From the NCBI GenBank assembly GCA_964479275.1, contig CAYZLR010000033.1:1-33520 (forward strand): a stretch of 33,520 nucleotides of DNA, written 5' to 3'. The notes below the pieces were generated by a model. It did no database searches. It was not told the DNA's origin and was given only the letters and a program-made list of their open reading frames with translations. Both the position numbers and the translations under genes were made by a program. Shown here piece by piece: positions 7,392 through 14,827 of this stretch; position 1 is the stretch's first letter, and each line of letters opens with the position of its first letter. Origin of the DNA: CALLPQ01 sp964479275 (GTDB lineage Bacteria; Pseudomonadota; Alphaproteobacteria; Caulobacterales; Parvularculaceae).

Positions 7392-8105
7392 TCACAGGTT
7401 TGATGCATTCTGTTTTGCAAAAATATCTTGAAAACAAGACTTGAGAGCATAATCAAGATCATCCATTGTGACGGGTAGGCCCAGATCAACCAAAGAAGTC
7501 ACGCCAAGTCCATCATCATGAATGCCGCACGGAACAATACCCGTAAAGTGATTGAGATCAGGTTCCACATTGATTGCAATACCGTGAAAGCTAACCCATC
7601 TACGAATACGCACGCCGATAGCCGCTATTTTATCTTCTCTTAATGGTCCGCCCGGTTGTGTGCGATCAACCCAGACGCCGACGCGGCCTGCGCGCCGTTC
7701 TGCTTTGATATTAAATTCTACAAGTGTGGTAATGACCCAGTCTTCCAGAGCACAGACAAACTTGCGAACGTCGCGACCGTAGCGTTTTAAGTCAAGCATG
7801 ACATAAATAACCCTCTGTCCTGGGCCGTGATAGGTGTATTGTCCCCCTCTTGCAGATGGGTAAACGGGAAATTGTGCGCTTAAAAGGTCCTCCTCTTTCG
7901 CGCTGGTTCCCGCAGTATAAAGAGGAGGATGTTCCAGTAACCAGATCATTTCACGTTCTTTGCCATTGTGAATAGCTTGAACGCGTTCTTCCATGAAAGC
8001 GACAGCACTTTCATAATCGATCAGATCTGAGCTGGTGCGCCACTCTAGTGTATGATCACTGAGAGGCTTGGTTGTGAGTTGGATATTTTCGATTTTTTCG
8101 GGCAT
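7392..8105 (-). CDS. lipB: Octanoyltransferase LipB
   Basis: Transfers the octanoyl group from acyl carrier protein to lipoyl domains (for example PDH E2), the first step of lipoate assembly. The 237-residue protein has the family signature RGGQYTYHGPGQ (86-97). The acyl-thioester cysteine is Cys193 in GIVPCGI, and the catalytic lysine is Lys159 in the DKIAAIGVRIRRW segment. Length is normal for the alphaproteobacterial form. It is divergent from the FliN-like gene with about 100 bases between; no partner lipA lies in the window. Cytosolic. Confidence 0.96.
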   Translation of the reverse strand: MPEKIENIQLTTKPLSDHTLEWRTSSDLIDYESAVAFMEERVQAIHNGKEREMIWLLEHPPLYTAGTSAKEEDLLSAQFPVYPSARGGQYTYHGPGQRVIYVMLDLKRYGRDVRKFVCALEDWVITTLVEFNIKAERRAGRVGVWVDRTQPGGPLREDKIAAIGVRIRRWVSFHGIAINVEPDLNHFTGIVPCGIHDDGLGVTSLVDLGLPVTMDDLDYALKSCFQDIFAKQNASNL

Positions 8106-8208
8106 TTTTGTGTTGTCGTGTGATTAAGAGCAATGAGGTTAACTAGAAACTAACAGATTATTGGCATTGTGTAGCCTGTATTTATCACACAGGTGAGGGT
8201 TGTGAGAA

Positions 8209-8466
8209 ATGGCGCAGATTGAAAATCTGAGTGTTGATTTAAAAGTCATTATCGGAGCGACGCATATGCCTTTGTCACAATTCCTAAAATTGGGACGTGG
8301 CGGCATTATCGCACTAGATACGAACACGTCATCAGATGATCCTTTTGCGGTCGGAAATGATCCTCTCGACGCTCCCTTAAAAGTACAGGTAAATGGACAT
8401 GATATCGCTAGTGCTCATGTTGTGGTGCGCGGCGAAGATATCGGGGTTGAGCTGATTGAAGATTAA
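8209..8466 (+). CDS. fliN: FliN-like flagellar motor switch protein (single SpoA domain)
   Basis: 85 residues made almost only of one SpoA (FliN C-terminal) domain: IENLSVDLKVIIGATHMPL, then LKLGRGGIIALD, then PLKVQVNGHDIASAHVVVRGEDIGVELIED. FliN forms the lower C-ring of the flagellar switch and binds FliH for export. It is shorter than typical FliN because it lacks the disordered N-terminal part. No fliM, fliG or fliH is adjacent, but fliO/fliP lie 2 kb away on the opposite strand, supporting a flagellar role. A type III secretion SpoA protein is the alternative. AGGTGAGGG upstream could act as ribosome binding site. Confidence 0.8.
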   Translation: MAQIENLSVDLKVIIGATHMPLSQFLKLGRGGIIALDTNTSSDDPFAVGNDPLDAPLKVQVNGHDIASAHVVVRGEDIGVELIED

Positions 8467-8472
8467 TGGTGC

Positions 8473-9156
8473 TCAAAGGGCTACTCTATCGCGTTTGAAT
8501 GTGACTACCAAATTATTAGCAGGCATTTTTCTAATTTGATCAATCTGTAAATCATGTTTTTTAGCGAGGGGGATAATCTCCAAGTCTAAATCTCGGACCC
8601 CCCACATAGGGTTTCGAGTGCGCAAACTTTGATCAAATGCAATATTTGAGGGACTCGTATGTTCGCCGTTATGCATAAATGGCCCATAGAGAAATAGCTT
8701 TCCCTCTTTTGTTAGTCGTCGTTTTACCCCTGTAAAAAGACCTGTTGCGGCTTTGAACGGAGCAATGTGGATCATATTTATAGACAGAATAATGTCATAA
8801 TGGCGTTCTTCTGATATGCCCCAATGATCATTTGTAACATCAATATCATGCGGCGGCATCAGGTTTGATAATTGCGAATGCTCTATCCAGGCGGTTAGAG
8901 AATGTCTGGAGTCTTGGTCCGGATCTCCACCATGCCAGATTAAATTTGGTGCTTTGGAGGCAATATGGACCACGTGCTCTCCCGATCCGGAGGCAATTTC
9001 CAGAGCATGGCCCTTGTTCGGCATCAGCTCAAGAAAAACGTCTCGAATGACATCACGATTTCTTTGCACTGAAGGTGAGAATTTGCGGGCATCATTTTCA
9101 GCTACATGAATCGATTCGGAATTTGTAGGATTTGACAAAATGGGAACTTTTTTCAA
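8473..9156 (-). CDS. DUF938 family SAM-dependent methyltransferase
   Basis: 227-residue protein with a class I methyltransferase core. Motif I is ALEIASGSGEHVVHIA (53-68), followed by the acidic GGDPDQDSRHSL segment, DIDVTNDHW, and the YDIILSINMIHIAPFKA motif IV region. This pattern is the DUF938 family, common in proteobacteria and of unknown substrate. The gene lies tail-to-tail with the FliN-like gene (6 bases apart) and downstream of the SYLF gene on the same strand (50 bases apart). No contextual clue to substrate; the protein appears cytosolic. Confidence 0.88.
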   Translation of the reverse strand: MKKVPILSNPTNSESIHVAENDARKFSPSVQRNRDVIRDVFLELMPNKGHALEIASGSGEHVVHIASKAPNLIWHGGDPDQDSRHSLTAWIEHSQLSNLMPPHDIDVTNDHWGISEERHYDIILSINMIHIAPFKAATGLFTGVKRRLTKEGKLFLYGPFMHNGEHTSPSNIAFDQSLRTRNPMWGVRDLDLEIIPLAKKHDLQIDQIRKMPANNLVVTFKRDRVAL

Positions 9157-9206
9157 AGTGGTTTTATGATCGTCTCGGTTTGTATGAAATATGCTGTCCT
9201 GATTAA

Positions 9207-10253
9207 TTATGGGCGATCATCAATAGGTGCGAGTGGCGCCCCGTACACTGCATCATCATCATAAACAACACGACCGTCTGAAACGGGGGCGCCTCCAGCT
9301 AGTTCGGGCACATTCAGGTTTCCTTGGTATGAATAATCCGTATTGCGATTATAATTTGTTGATGTTGCCTGTGTCGGTTGGGAGTATGACCGAGATGAAG
9401 CTCCAGTTTGTGGCTGCGAATCTACAGGATATTGATTGTTACGATTATAGGTCGACCGATCGTAAATTCTTGGTGGATTTTCACGCGGCTGAGAGAGTTG
9501 AATATTTTGTCGCTCTGCTTTGGCAAGAGATTGTGTCTTGGGCGTTTTACTCGCTACATAAACCTGATGACGTGCCGCTAAACTCTGAGCTGCGTCCCGC
9601 AAGGGCAATGACGTTTGGCGATCTTCTACCCCTTTAAAGACAATATCGACAGGTGTTACTGCAGAACCGTAATAAGCGTGGTTTAGTTTGTGGCGAATCT
9701 TCAAAAGGCTGCCCTCTAGGCTCAGCCCGCCATAGAGACCACGTGAACGGCTAAACGCAAGGATATCAGCTGTTTTCGCTTTGGCCCCAACACCGACGGG
9801 ACCTGCCGCAATCGATAAATCTCCGCCTAACTTCACATTAGAGGATAAAATACGTTCTTTGCCGCGATTGGTCATAGCCAGGAGAACCAACTCGGAAACC
9901 TCACCGCCAACTTGTAAGCCAAACGAGATTGATCCCAAAGTCAGGAATGTGGGGCCTGACCATGAGCCATCAGCATTGCGCGCAATCATCACGGCATCTC
10001 CAGCAGAGCCCCCGAAGATAAACCCGGCGCGTGTTGAATTTGGCACAACGATGATTGCCTGTGCTTGTTCCGCTGTCTTCCATAATCCGGTAAAAGAAGA
10101 CTCATCAACGAAATAACGCAATGTCTGCGTTGATTGGCGCACGAGGCGCTCTGATTTTAATTTGCGATCGGCTGCATCAGCAAATGGGCTAATCAATAGT
10201 GAACATGTCAGTGCGAGGCTGCTGATAATAGCAGGCAATATAGAGGGGCGCAT
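9207..10253 (-). CDS. Secreted SYLF-domain (Ysc84-type) lipid-binding protein with low-complexity tail
   Basis: 348 residues. A signal peptide (1-27, ending ISPFADAADRK) precedes a SYLF domain (about 35-205): SSFTGLWKTAEQAQAIIVVP, the GFIFGGSAGDAVMIAR segment, and GLQVGGEVSELVLLAMTNRG. The domain binds phosphoinositide-like or acidic lipids in eukaryotic members; bacterial members are periplasmic and poorly known. The remaining 140 residues are rich in Ser, Asn, Gln, Tyr and Pro (repeated YNRN/YSQP-like bits) and end in an acidic stretch, predicting an intrinsically disordered tail that is unusual for this family. It is upstream of the DUF938 gene on the same strand. Confidence 0.85.
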   Translation of the reverse strand: MRPSILPAIISSLALTCSLLISPFADAADRKLKSERLVRQSTQTLRYFVDESSFTGLWKTAEQAQAIIVVPNSTRAGFIFGGSAGDAVMIARNADGSWSGPTFLTLGSISFGLQVGGEVSELVLLAMTNRGKERILSSNVKLGGDLSIAAGPVGVGAKAKTADILAFSRSRGLYGGLSLEGSLLKIRHKLNHAYYGSAVTPVDIVFKGVEDRQTSLPLRDAAQSLAARHQVYVASKTPKTQSLAKAERQNIQLSQPRENPPRIYDRSTYNRNNQYPVDSQPQTGASSRSYSQPTQATSTNYNRNTDYSYQGNLNVPELAGGAPVSDGRVVYDDDAVYGAPLAPIDDRP

Positions 10254-10460
10254 CTCAAGAGACCTTTCATTTTGTCAAATTATCATAGCGTGAATCGCTG
10301 AACTTCGACAATGCATGGGAGCAAATTACAATGATTATAGATCGCTTGGTATGCGAAATTAAGGCACTATTGTGTGATTTGCATGAATTTTAGGTTAGCT
10401 GATGCTATGCTGCGATTAAAGGTTGTTTATATGTGTTTGTCTGCACCCTTTAAGGGGAAA

Positions 10461-10480
10461 GGCGAGGATAGCACCTCGCC
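10461..10480 (-). terminator. Probable intrinsic terminator of fliO-fliP
   Basis: Perfect 7-bp stem GGCGAGG/CCTCGCC with a 6-base loop, 25 bases past the fliP stop. Read on the minus strand it is followed by TTTCCCCTT, an interrupted T-tract. Confidence 0.55.
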
Positions 10481-10504
10481 ATCGAGCCCATTTCAAAATG
10501 TGCT

Positions 10505-11311
10505 TTAACTAACCCCGAAGCTTTGCACTAGAGATCCCGCGATCAAGCGCCATCCATCGATAAGGACAAAAAAGACCAATTTAAACGGCAATGAGATCAC
10601 AATGGGGGGGAGCATAAGCATCCCCATTGCCATCAGGATTGATGAGATCACCATATCGATGATTAAGAATGGAATAAAAACCAGAAAACCAATTTCAAAG
10701 GCACGGCGCAATTCGCTGATCACAAAAGCCGGCGTTAACACATGTAATGGTGTCGCTTCAGGGCTAATGGGCGTTTCATTGGCCAATTCAAAAAACAATG
10801 CCAGATCTTTTTCACGGGTTTGAGCGAGCATGAATTTTTTGACTGGTGCCGCCGCTTTCGGGAATGCTTCTTCCAATGTTAGCTCTTCGTTCATGAAGGG
10901 CGCAATACCATCGGCATAAGCCGTTTTTAATGTTGGTGCCATGACGAAAGCTGTCAGGAATAATGCAAGAGAAATAATAACTGGATTGGGGGGGCTTTGC
11001 TGAACGCCAAGTGCTGTTCGTAGCAAAGATAATACTACAACGATTCTGATGAAGCTCGTCATCATAATCAAGATAGACGGTGCGAGGGAGAGAATTGTGA
11101 GTAAAGTTAACAGCTGCACAATGCGCGCGGAAAAACTGCCACCTGCTTCCTGTTCGCTGCCACCAAGATCAATTGAAATCCCTTGCGCACTAACGGGGGC
11201 TGTCGTTACGCATAAAATTAAGATGACGATTGGTATAAACCCAAGATAGGGAGCGTAACGTTTGAACGCCTGGCCTATTGTTTTGTTGATGTTTGTCCCG
11301 GTTAAGCTCAT
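10505..11311 (-). CDS. fliP: Flagellar biosynthetic protein FliP
   Basis: Core membrane component of the flagellar type III export gate, assembling with FliQ and FliR. The start at 11311 is chosen because GGGGG sits five bases upstream and it avoids overlap with fliO; the longest frame would begin at 11365. The 268-residue product has the expected cleavable N-terminal hydrophobic segment (ILILCVTTAPVSAQ), the SILIMMTSFIRIVVVLSLLRTALGVQQSPPN family signature spread over about 75-105, and further helices in the C-terminal half (FIPFLIIDMVISSILMAMGM, LPFKLVFFVLIDGW). It is coupled to fliO 10 bases upstream. fliQ, fliR and flhB are not in the window. Confidence 0.95.
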   Translation of the reverse strand: MSLTGTNINKTIGQAFKRYAPYLGFIPIVILILCVTTAPVSAQGISIDLGGSEQEAGGSFSARIVQLLTLLTILSLAPSILIMMTSFIRIVVVLSLLRTALGVQQSPPNPVIISLALFLTAFVMAPTLKTAYADGIAPFMNEELTLEEAFPKAAAPVKKFMLAQTREKDLALFFELANETPISPEATPLHVLTPAFVISELRRAFEIGFLVFIPFLIIDMVISSILMAMGMLMLPPIVISLPFKLVFFVLIDGWRLIAGSLVQSFGVS

Positions 11312-11321
11312 CATTACCCCC

Positions 11322-11771
11322 TTAAGCGGCATGATTATGGGGGGGTGATTTGAAATGTCTTTCAATCAATGTGCTAAAGGGGTTTTGAGGTTCTGGCTGA
11401 ACAGAATTTTGGCCCTCACGTGCAAGGCGATTTTCACTTATTTGATTTTTTGTTTCTAAAACTGTTTTTTCACAAACTGGGTCTGCAATCTCTGCACCGC
11501 CAAGTTCAATATTGGTTTCAATAACCGTTTCACCGGCCGGGTTTAAAACAATCAAGTGTTCGCGCGCATCACAACGTATGATGGCCAGGCGGCGCTTATT
11601 GTCCAAAGAGATTGTTTCAACAACCTGTAAACGCTTTCGTTTATTATTGAGACGAACTTGGCCTGAAACACCAAAACGCTTAGCCAGTAATGCGCATGTG
11701 CCAATCATCCCTAAAACGATCAACAGGGCACAGATAATACGAAAGACTTCTAAAAGCTGCATGACAATCAT
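11322..11771 (-). CDS. fliO: Flagellar biosynthetic protein FliO
   Basis: 149-residue bitopic protein. One transmembrane helix (about 8-28, LEVFRIICALLIVLGMIGTC) is followed by a cytoplasmic FliO domain (LQVVETISLDNKRRLAIIRCDAREHLIVL) and a polar tail ending in PHNHAA. FliO promotes FliP assembly in the export gate, which matches its place directly before fliP. An internal ATG at 11762 is an equally good start. A CtrA-type box about 50 bases upstream suggests cell-cycle control as in Caulobacter flagellar operons. Confidence 0.88.
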   Translation of the reverse strand: MIVMQLLEVFRIICALLIVLGMIGTCALLAKRFGVSGQVRLNNKRKRLQVVETISLDNKRRLAIIRCDAREHLIVLNPAGETVIETNIELGGAEIADPVCEKTVLETKNQISENRLAREGQNSVQPEPQNPFSTLIERHFKSPPHNHAA

Positions 11772-11817
11772 CTCGAAACAAGGTGAACTGATTGTCTCAA
11801 AATTAGACGATTTATGC

Positions 11818-11832
11818 TTAATGCCGGGTTAA
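11818..11832 (-). promoter_or_regulatory. CtrA-type binding site (TTAA-N7-TTAA) upstream of fliO
   Basis: TTAA at 11818-11821, seven bases, then TTAA at 11829-11832: an exact match to the CtrA full-site consensus of alphaproteobacteria, located 47 bases before the longest fliO start. CtrA controls flagellar operons in Caulobacter, so position and context agree. The motif is symmetric, and it also lies about 26 bases upstream of... the end (stop side) of the glycosyltransferase gene, so fliO is the only promoter-proximal target. Confidence 0.6.
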
Positions 11833-11858
11833 AATTAACGGCTAAAATGATGATTGTT

Positions 11859-14057
11859 TTATGTTTTTAAAAAATCTTTTAATTGATCAGCATCAATAAA
11901 TTCGCCGCCGAGTTCTTCTTTAAAAAAGGTAAAAAAACTATCACAAGATGATAATAGGCGCACAACGCTACTCTCATCTTTTGCGTAATCATTCGCACCT
12001 GGGGTTAAACTGGTGGAATGAAGGGTAAAGGTCAAAACAGGAAGTTTTTTATTAATTAAGTTTTTAGCAAGGGCATAGAGATCTTCAGTTTTTGCGCCTT
12101 CTGGAGAGAGGCGCATGGGAATTGAAGGGGGGTTTAGGAGCTTGGGCGGTGTGTAAACAGAAGAGTATCCCAAAGTTTCCGATCTTTTTGAAAATTTGCG
12201 TGTATGTTGAATGGCGTTCGCACCGCATACTGGTAAAACGACCATTTTTTGATTTTTTTCATTTGGATTTGGATTTGGATAGATCACAAAAGGTGCGTTA
12301 TCGAGATTGGAAAAATCTGGCCCTCCTTCATGACTAAAATCAAAACCCGCACTAGGGCTAAAGTCATGCGTTATGCCCAGTTCATGGAGCGTCAAATAAT
12401 CCTTTGGGGAAATGCCATAGCGTCCAGCGCGGTGCATAGTTGGATCATGGCCAAAAATTTCTTTGAACGATCTGATTAACGAAGCAAGTTTTTCGCGGTG
12501 AAGATCATCGGGTAGATTTTTTTGAAATGAATAATAAACAGAGGTGTAATCAATAGGTTCGTTCTCGGGTAAAGGGGTTGTTACCCATTGATGGAGATGC
12601 AAGCCTGCGTGCGCTTTTTTTGTTGTGACAAGACCTGCATAATAATTAGCGGTCTTTTCAGTTTGCAATAAGGGTTGCGTAATAAAATATAGCGGTTTGA
12701 TGGTGTGGTTTTCGCAAAGCCGTTGAAACCGATCAATATGTTCAACGTCACAAACTTTAAACCCTTGCTGATTGAATTGATCCCAATCAAAAGACTCCTC
12801 AGTATCAATAGTAACAATGGCTTTCGGTTTTAAATCCTTCGTGGAAACTGAAAAAGGTTTGCACCGAATATCATTCGATTTTTGATGATTGGTGATGATT
12901 TTTGAGAAAAGCTTATGCAGACCCTCAGATGTTTCCCGCCAGGAAAATTGCTCGGCATATTGCCGGGTTTCAAGGCGAGAGGGCATTGAGGTGAGTAGGT
13001 CATTGACTGAGCTGGCAATCGCATCTGGCGTTCTGGCGTCGCACAGTTTTCCCGCGCGTGGTTCTTTAATGACTTCACCGCTGCCCCAAACAGGTGTTGC
13101 AACACATGGTGTCCCGCACGCCATCGCTTCGAGGAGGACGTTTGGCCAGCCTTCTCTGGATGAGGCGAGGACTAATATATCAGCGGCGTTGTAGGTTTGA
13201 TAAAGCTTATCGTGTGCAATAACGCCCAGAAAACGCACCCGTTTTTCTAACCCAGCTTCTGTAACTTGCTCGGTTATAGATTTCTTTTCAGGACCATCAC
13301 CAGCAATCAGCAGAGTTGCATTCGGGATATTTTTTAAGGCTTCGATGACAAGATTATGCCCTTTACGCTCAATAAGATGACCAATGCTGGCTATTACAGG
13401 ACCGTCTAGACCCAAGTTTTTTCTAATCTGCTCGCGATCAGTGGAAGGGCGGAATTGTTCTAAATCCACCCCGTTTCTGTAGGTGGTAATCGTCTCCGCA
13501 CTTGCCCCTAAGCTGATCATTTCTGATCGCAGCGCTTCCGCAACTGTTATCGAATGATCTGCGTGTGAGATTGCCTCCAATATCATGGCTTTTTGTGATT
13601 TATATTGGGGAATAAAGTTAACATCAGTACCGCGGGCAGTAACGGTAACTGGTTTGCCCAAGCTTTTTGCGAGGCGTACAGCCGCCACCCCATCAGGATA
13701 ATAATAATGGGCGTCGATGAGATCAAAATCCCACCCTTTACTGATCAAGGCGTTGGCTTCTTTTCGAAAACATCTCTCAAGGGCTAGAGGGGCATAAGTC
13801 ATCCCAATTTTAGGCGGCAGGGCATATCGAGGATGGGTAATCTCAATCCCATGACGTGTTTCATGTCCGGGAACTCTTGCGAAGTCCGCATATCGCCCGA
13901 ATTTTTGGTGTGAAAAGGGGAACCAGGGGACAGGGGCAATAACCTTAATCTCAGCGTTGCAATAATCTTTTAACGCGCGCAAGCGGTTCTCGACAAAAAC
14001 ACCATGTTGAGGGGTTATTGCATTTGGGAAGAGTGTTGAAAGAACAAGAATGCGCAT
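11859..14057 (-). CDS. Fused GT4 glycosyltransferase and polysaccharide-deacetylase-like protein
   Basis: 732 residues in two modules. Residues 1-385 are a GT-B glycosyltransferase of family GT4: N-terminal LSTLFPNAITPQHGVFVENR, ARGTDVNFIP, the sugar-nucleotide phosphate-binding GHLIERKGH (226-234) and the E-x7-E pair Glu302/Glu310 in REGWPNVLLEAMACGTP. Residues 410-732 are a deacetylase-like domain of the WalW kind: TIDTEESFDW (416-425), HLHQW (487-491), HRAGRYG (542-548) and LHSTSL (679-684). The two are usually separate genes, so one polypeptide probably adds and trims sugars at the cytoplasmic face. The gene is divergent from the EPS operon across about 235 bases. Confidence 0.88.
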   Translation of the reverse strand: MRILVLSTLFPNAITPQHGVFVENRLRALKDYCNAEIKVIAPVPWFPFSHQKFGRYADFARVPGHETRHGIEITHPRYALPPKIGMTYAPLALERCFRKEANALISKGWDFDLIDAHYYYPDGVAAVRLAKSLGKPVTVTARGTDVNFIPQYKSQKAMILEAISHADHSITVAEALRSEMISLGASAETITTYRNGVDLEQFRPSTDREQIRKNLGLDGPVIASIGHLIERKGHNLVIEALKNIPNATLLIAGDGPEKKSITEQVTEAGLEKRVRFLGVIAHDKLYQTYNAADILVLASSREGWPNVLLEAMACGTPCVATPVWGSGEVIKEPRAGKLCDARTPDAIASSVNDLLTSMPSRLETRQYAEQFSWRETSEGLHKLFSKIITNHQKSNDIRCKPFSVSTKDLKPKAIVTIDTEESFDWDQFNQQGFKVCDVEHIDRFQRLCENHTIKPLYFITQPLLQTEKTANYYAGLVTTKKAHAGLHLHQWVTTPLPENEPIDYTSVYYSFQKNLPDDLHREKLASLIRSFKEIFGHDPTMHRAGRYGISPKDYLTLHELGITHDFSPSAGFDFSHEGGPDFSNLDNAPFVIYPNPNPNEKNQKMVVLPVCGANAIQHTRKFSKRSETLGYSSVYTPPKLLNPPSIPMRLSPEGAKTEDLYALAKNLINKKLPVLTFTLHSTSLTPGANDYAKDESSVVRLLSSCDSFFTFFKEELGGEFIDADQLKDFLKT

Positions 14058-14292
14058 GTTTATCTCAAGGGGTAGTTGGTAGTAACTGTGATTGTAATGT
14101 TAGAATTGGCATCCCAGCAGGACCCTTGGCTTTATACTTAGTGTGACTGTTTGACGGCTATATATACATGTATTTGTTTGTTTTTTATTATTTTTCACGC
14201 ATATGTCGTAGTTTTGATCTGTTCGTGCTCGAGAATTGCTTAAGAATTTTTGGGATATGTGTTCTAATTATTAACGAATAGGTTGATAAGCT

Positions 14293-14502
14293 TTGAGTGA
14301 GCAACAAATCTATCCCTTTAACTCATTTAACGTATCTAAGCGCAATATGATTGATAATAACATATACAGTATTTCACATGACAATAACGGCAGCCTGGGT
14401 GGTGAGGGGCGCCTGCCGTGGTTATTATGTTTGGCGATCTGGTTTTCATTATCCGCTTTGGGCTGGGCTGGGCTTTATTTCGCTTGGAACTTGTTCATTT
14501 AA
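14293..14502 (+). CDS. Small single-pass membrane protein at head of EPS locus (hypothetical)
   Basis: Up to 69 residues, from a TTG at 14293 or a 51-residue form from ATG 14347-14350 region (IDNNIYS...). The N-terminal part is polar and Asn-rich; the C-terminal 28 residues form one strong hydrophobic helix (LPWLLCLAIWFSLSALGWAG, then LYFAWNLFI) ending at the terminus. Neither start has a convincing ribosome binding site. Not recognised as a named family. Its place between the divergent glycosyltransferase and the phosphoglycosyl transferase suggests an accessory role in the EPS machine, but a chance ORF cannot be excluded. Confidence 0.45.
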   Translation: MSEQQIYPFNSFNVSKRNMIDNNIYSISHDNNGSLGGEGRLPWLLCLAIWFSLSALGWAGLYFAWNLFI

Positions 14503-14827
14503 TTTTTCCCCTTAACATTTTACAATTTTGATCCTTAAGGCCCCATTCAGGCATTATTGTGTCCAGAAAACCTTAAAGGCCTTGGGTGATTCCTAACTCC
14601 ATAAAATTGTATTTCTTAAAGCTTCACTCTCGTAATACAACCAATTTGCCGCATCGCAACAATTGATTGTGGTTTAATTCTTTGTTAGGTATGAGTCATG
14701 CTTAGCAAAGTGGATCGCGCTCCACTTTGTATTTTAATAGCACAATTTTTTGGGGCGGGGGAAATGGAGTGTTCACTCGAGCATCTCTGACTGGTTTGTA
14801 ATTGTTAGTATCTTTAGGGGTTGTAAC
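14503..14827 (+). other. Long leader region of the EPS operon
   Basis: 325 bases without a convincing gene. It holds two near-copies of CCTTAAGGCC (around 14535 and 14570, the second with an extra A) and a perfect 9-bp stem (CAAAGTGGA 14706-14714, TCCACTTTG 14721-14729) followed by TATTTTAAT, which resembles a terminator or attenuator. The operon promoter probably lies here, but I see no convincing -35/-10 pair. Confidence 0.4.
14706..14729 (+). terminator. Terminator-like hairpin in the EPS leader
   Basis: Perfect 9-bp stem with 6-base loop TCGCGC, then a short T-rich tail (TATTTTAAT). Lies about 100 bases before the sugar-transferase start; could terminate the small upstream transcript or act as a conditional attenuator. 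Confidence 0.4.

Noticed and set aside
8106..8208. Sigma-54 promoter (TGGCAT...GC) before the FliN-like gene
   Set aside because: The GG and GC elements are spaced nine rather than ten bases apart, so it does not meet the -24/-12 requirement.
12092..12479. Plus-strand ORFs inside the glycosyltransferase/deacetylase gene
   Set aside because: They overlap a long, clearly coding minus-strand frame with conserved catalytic motifs and have no recognisable domains.
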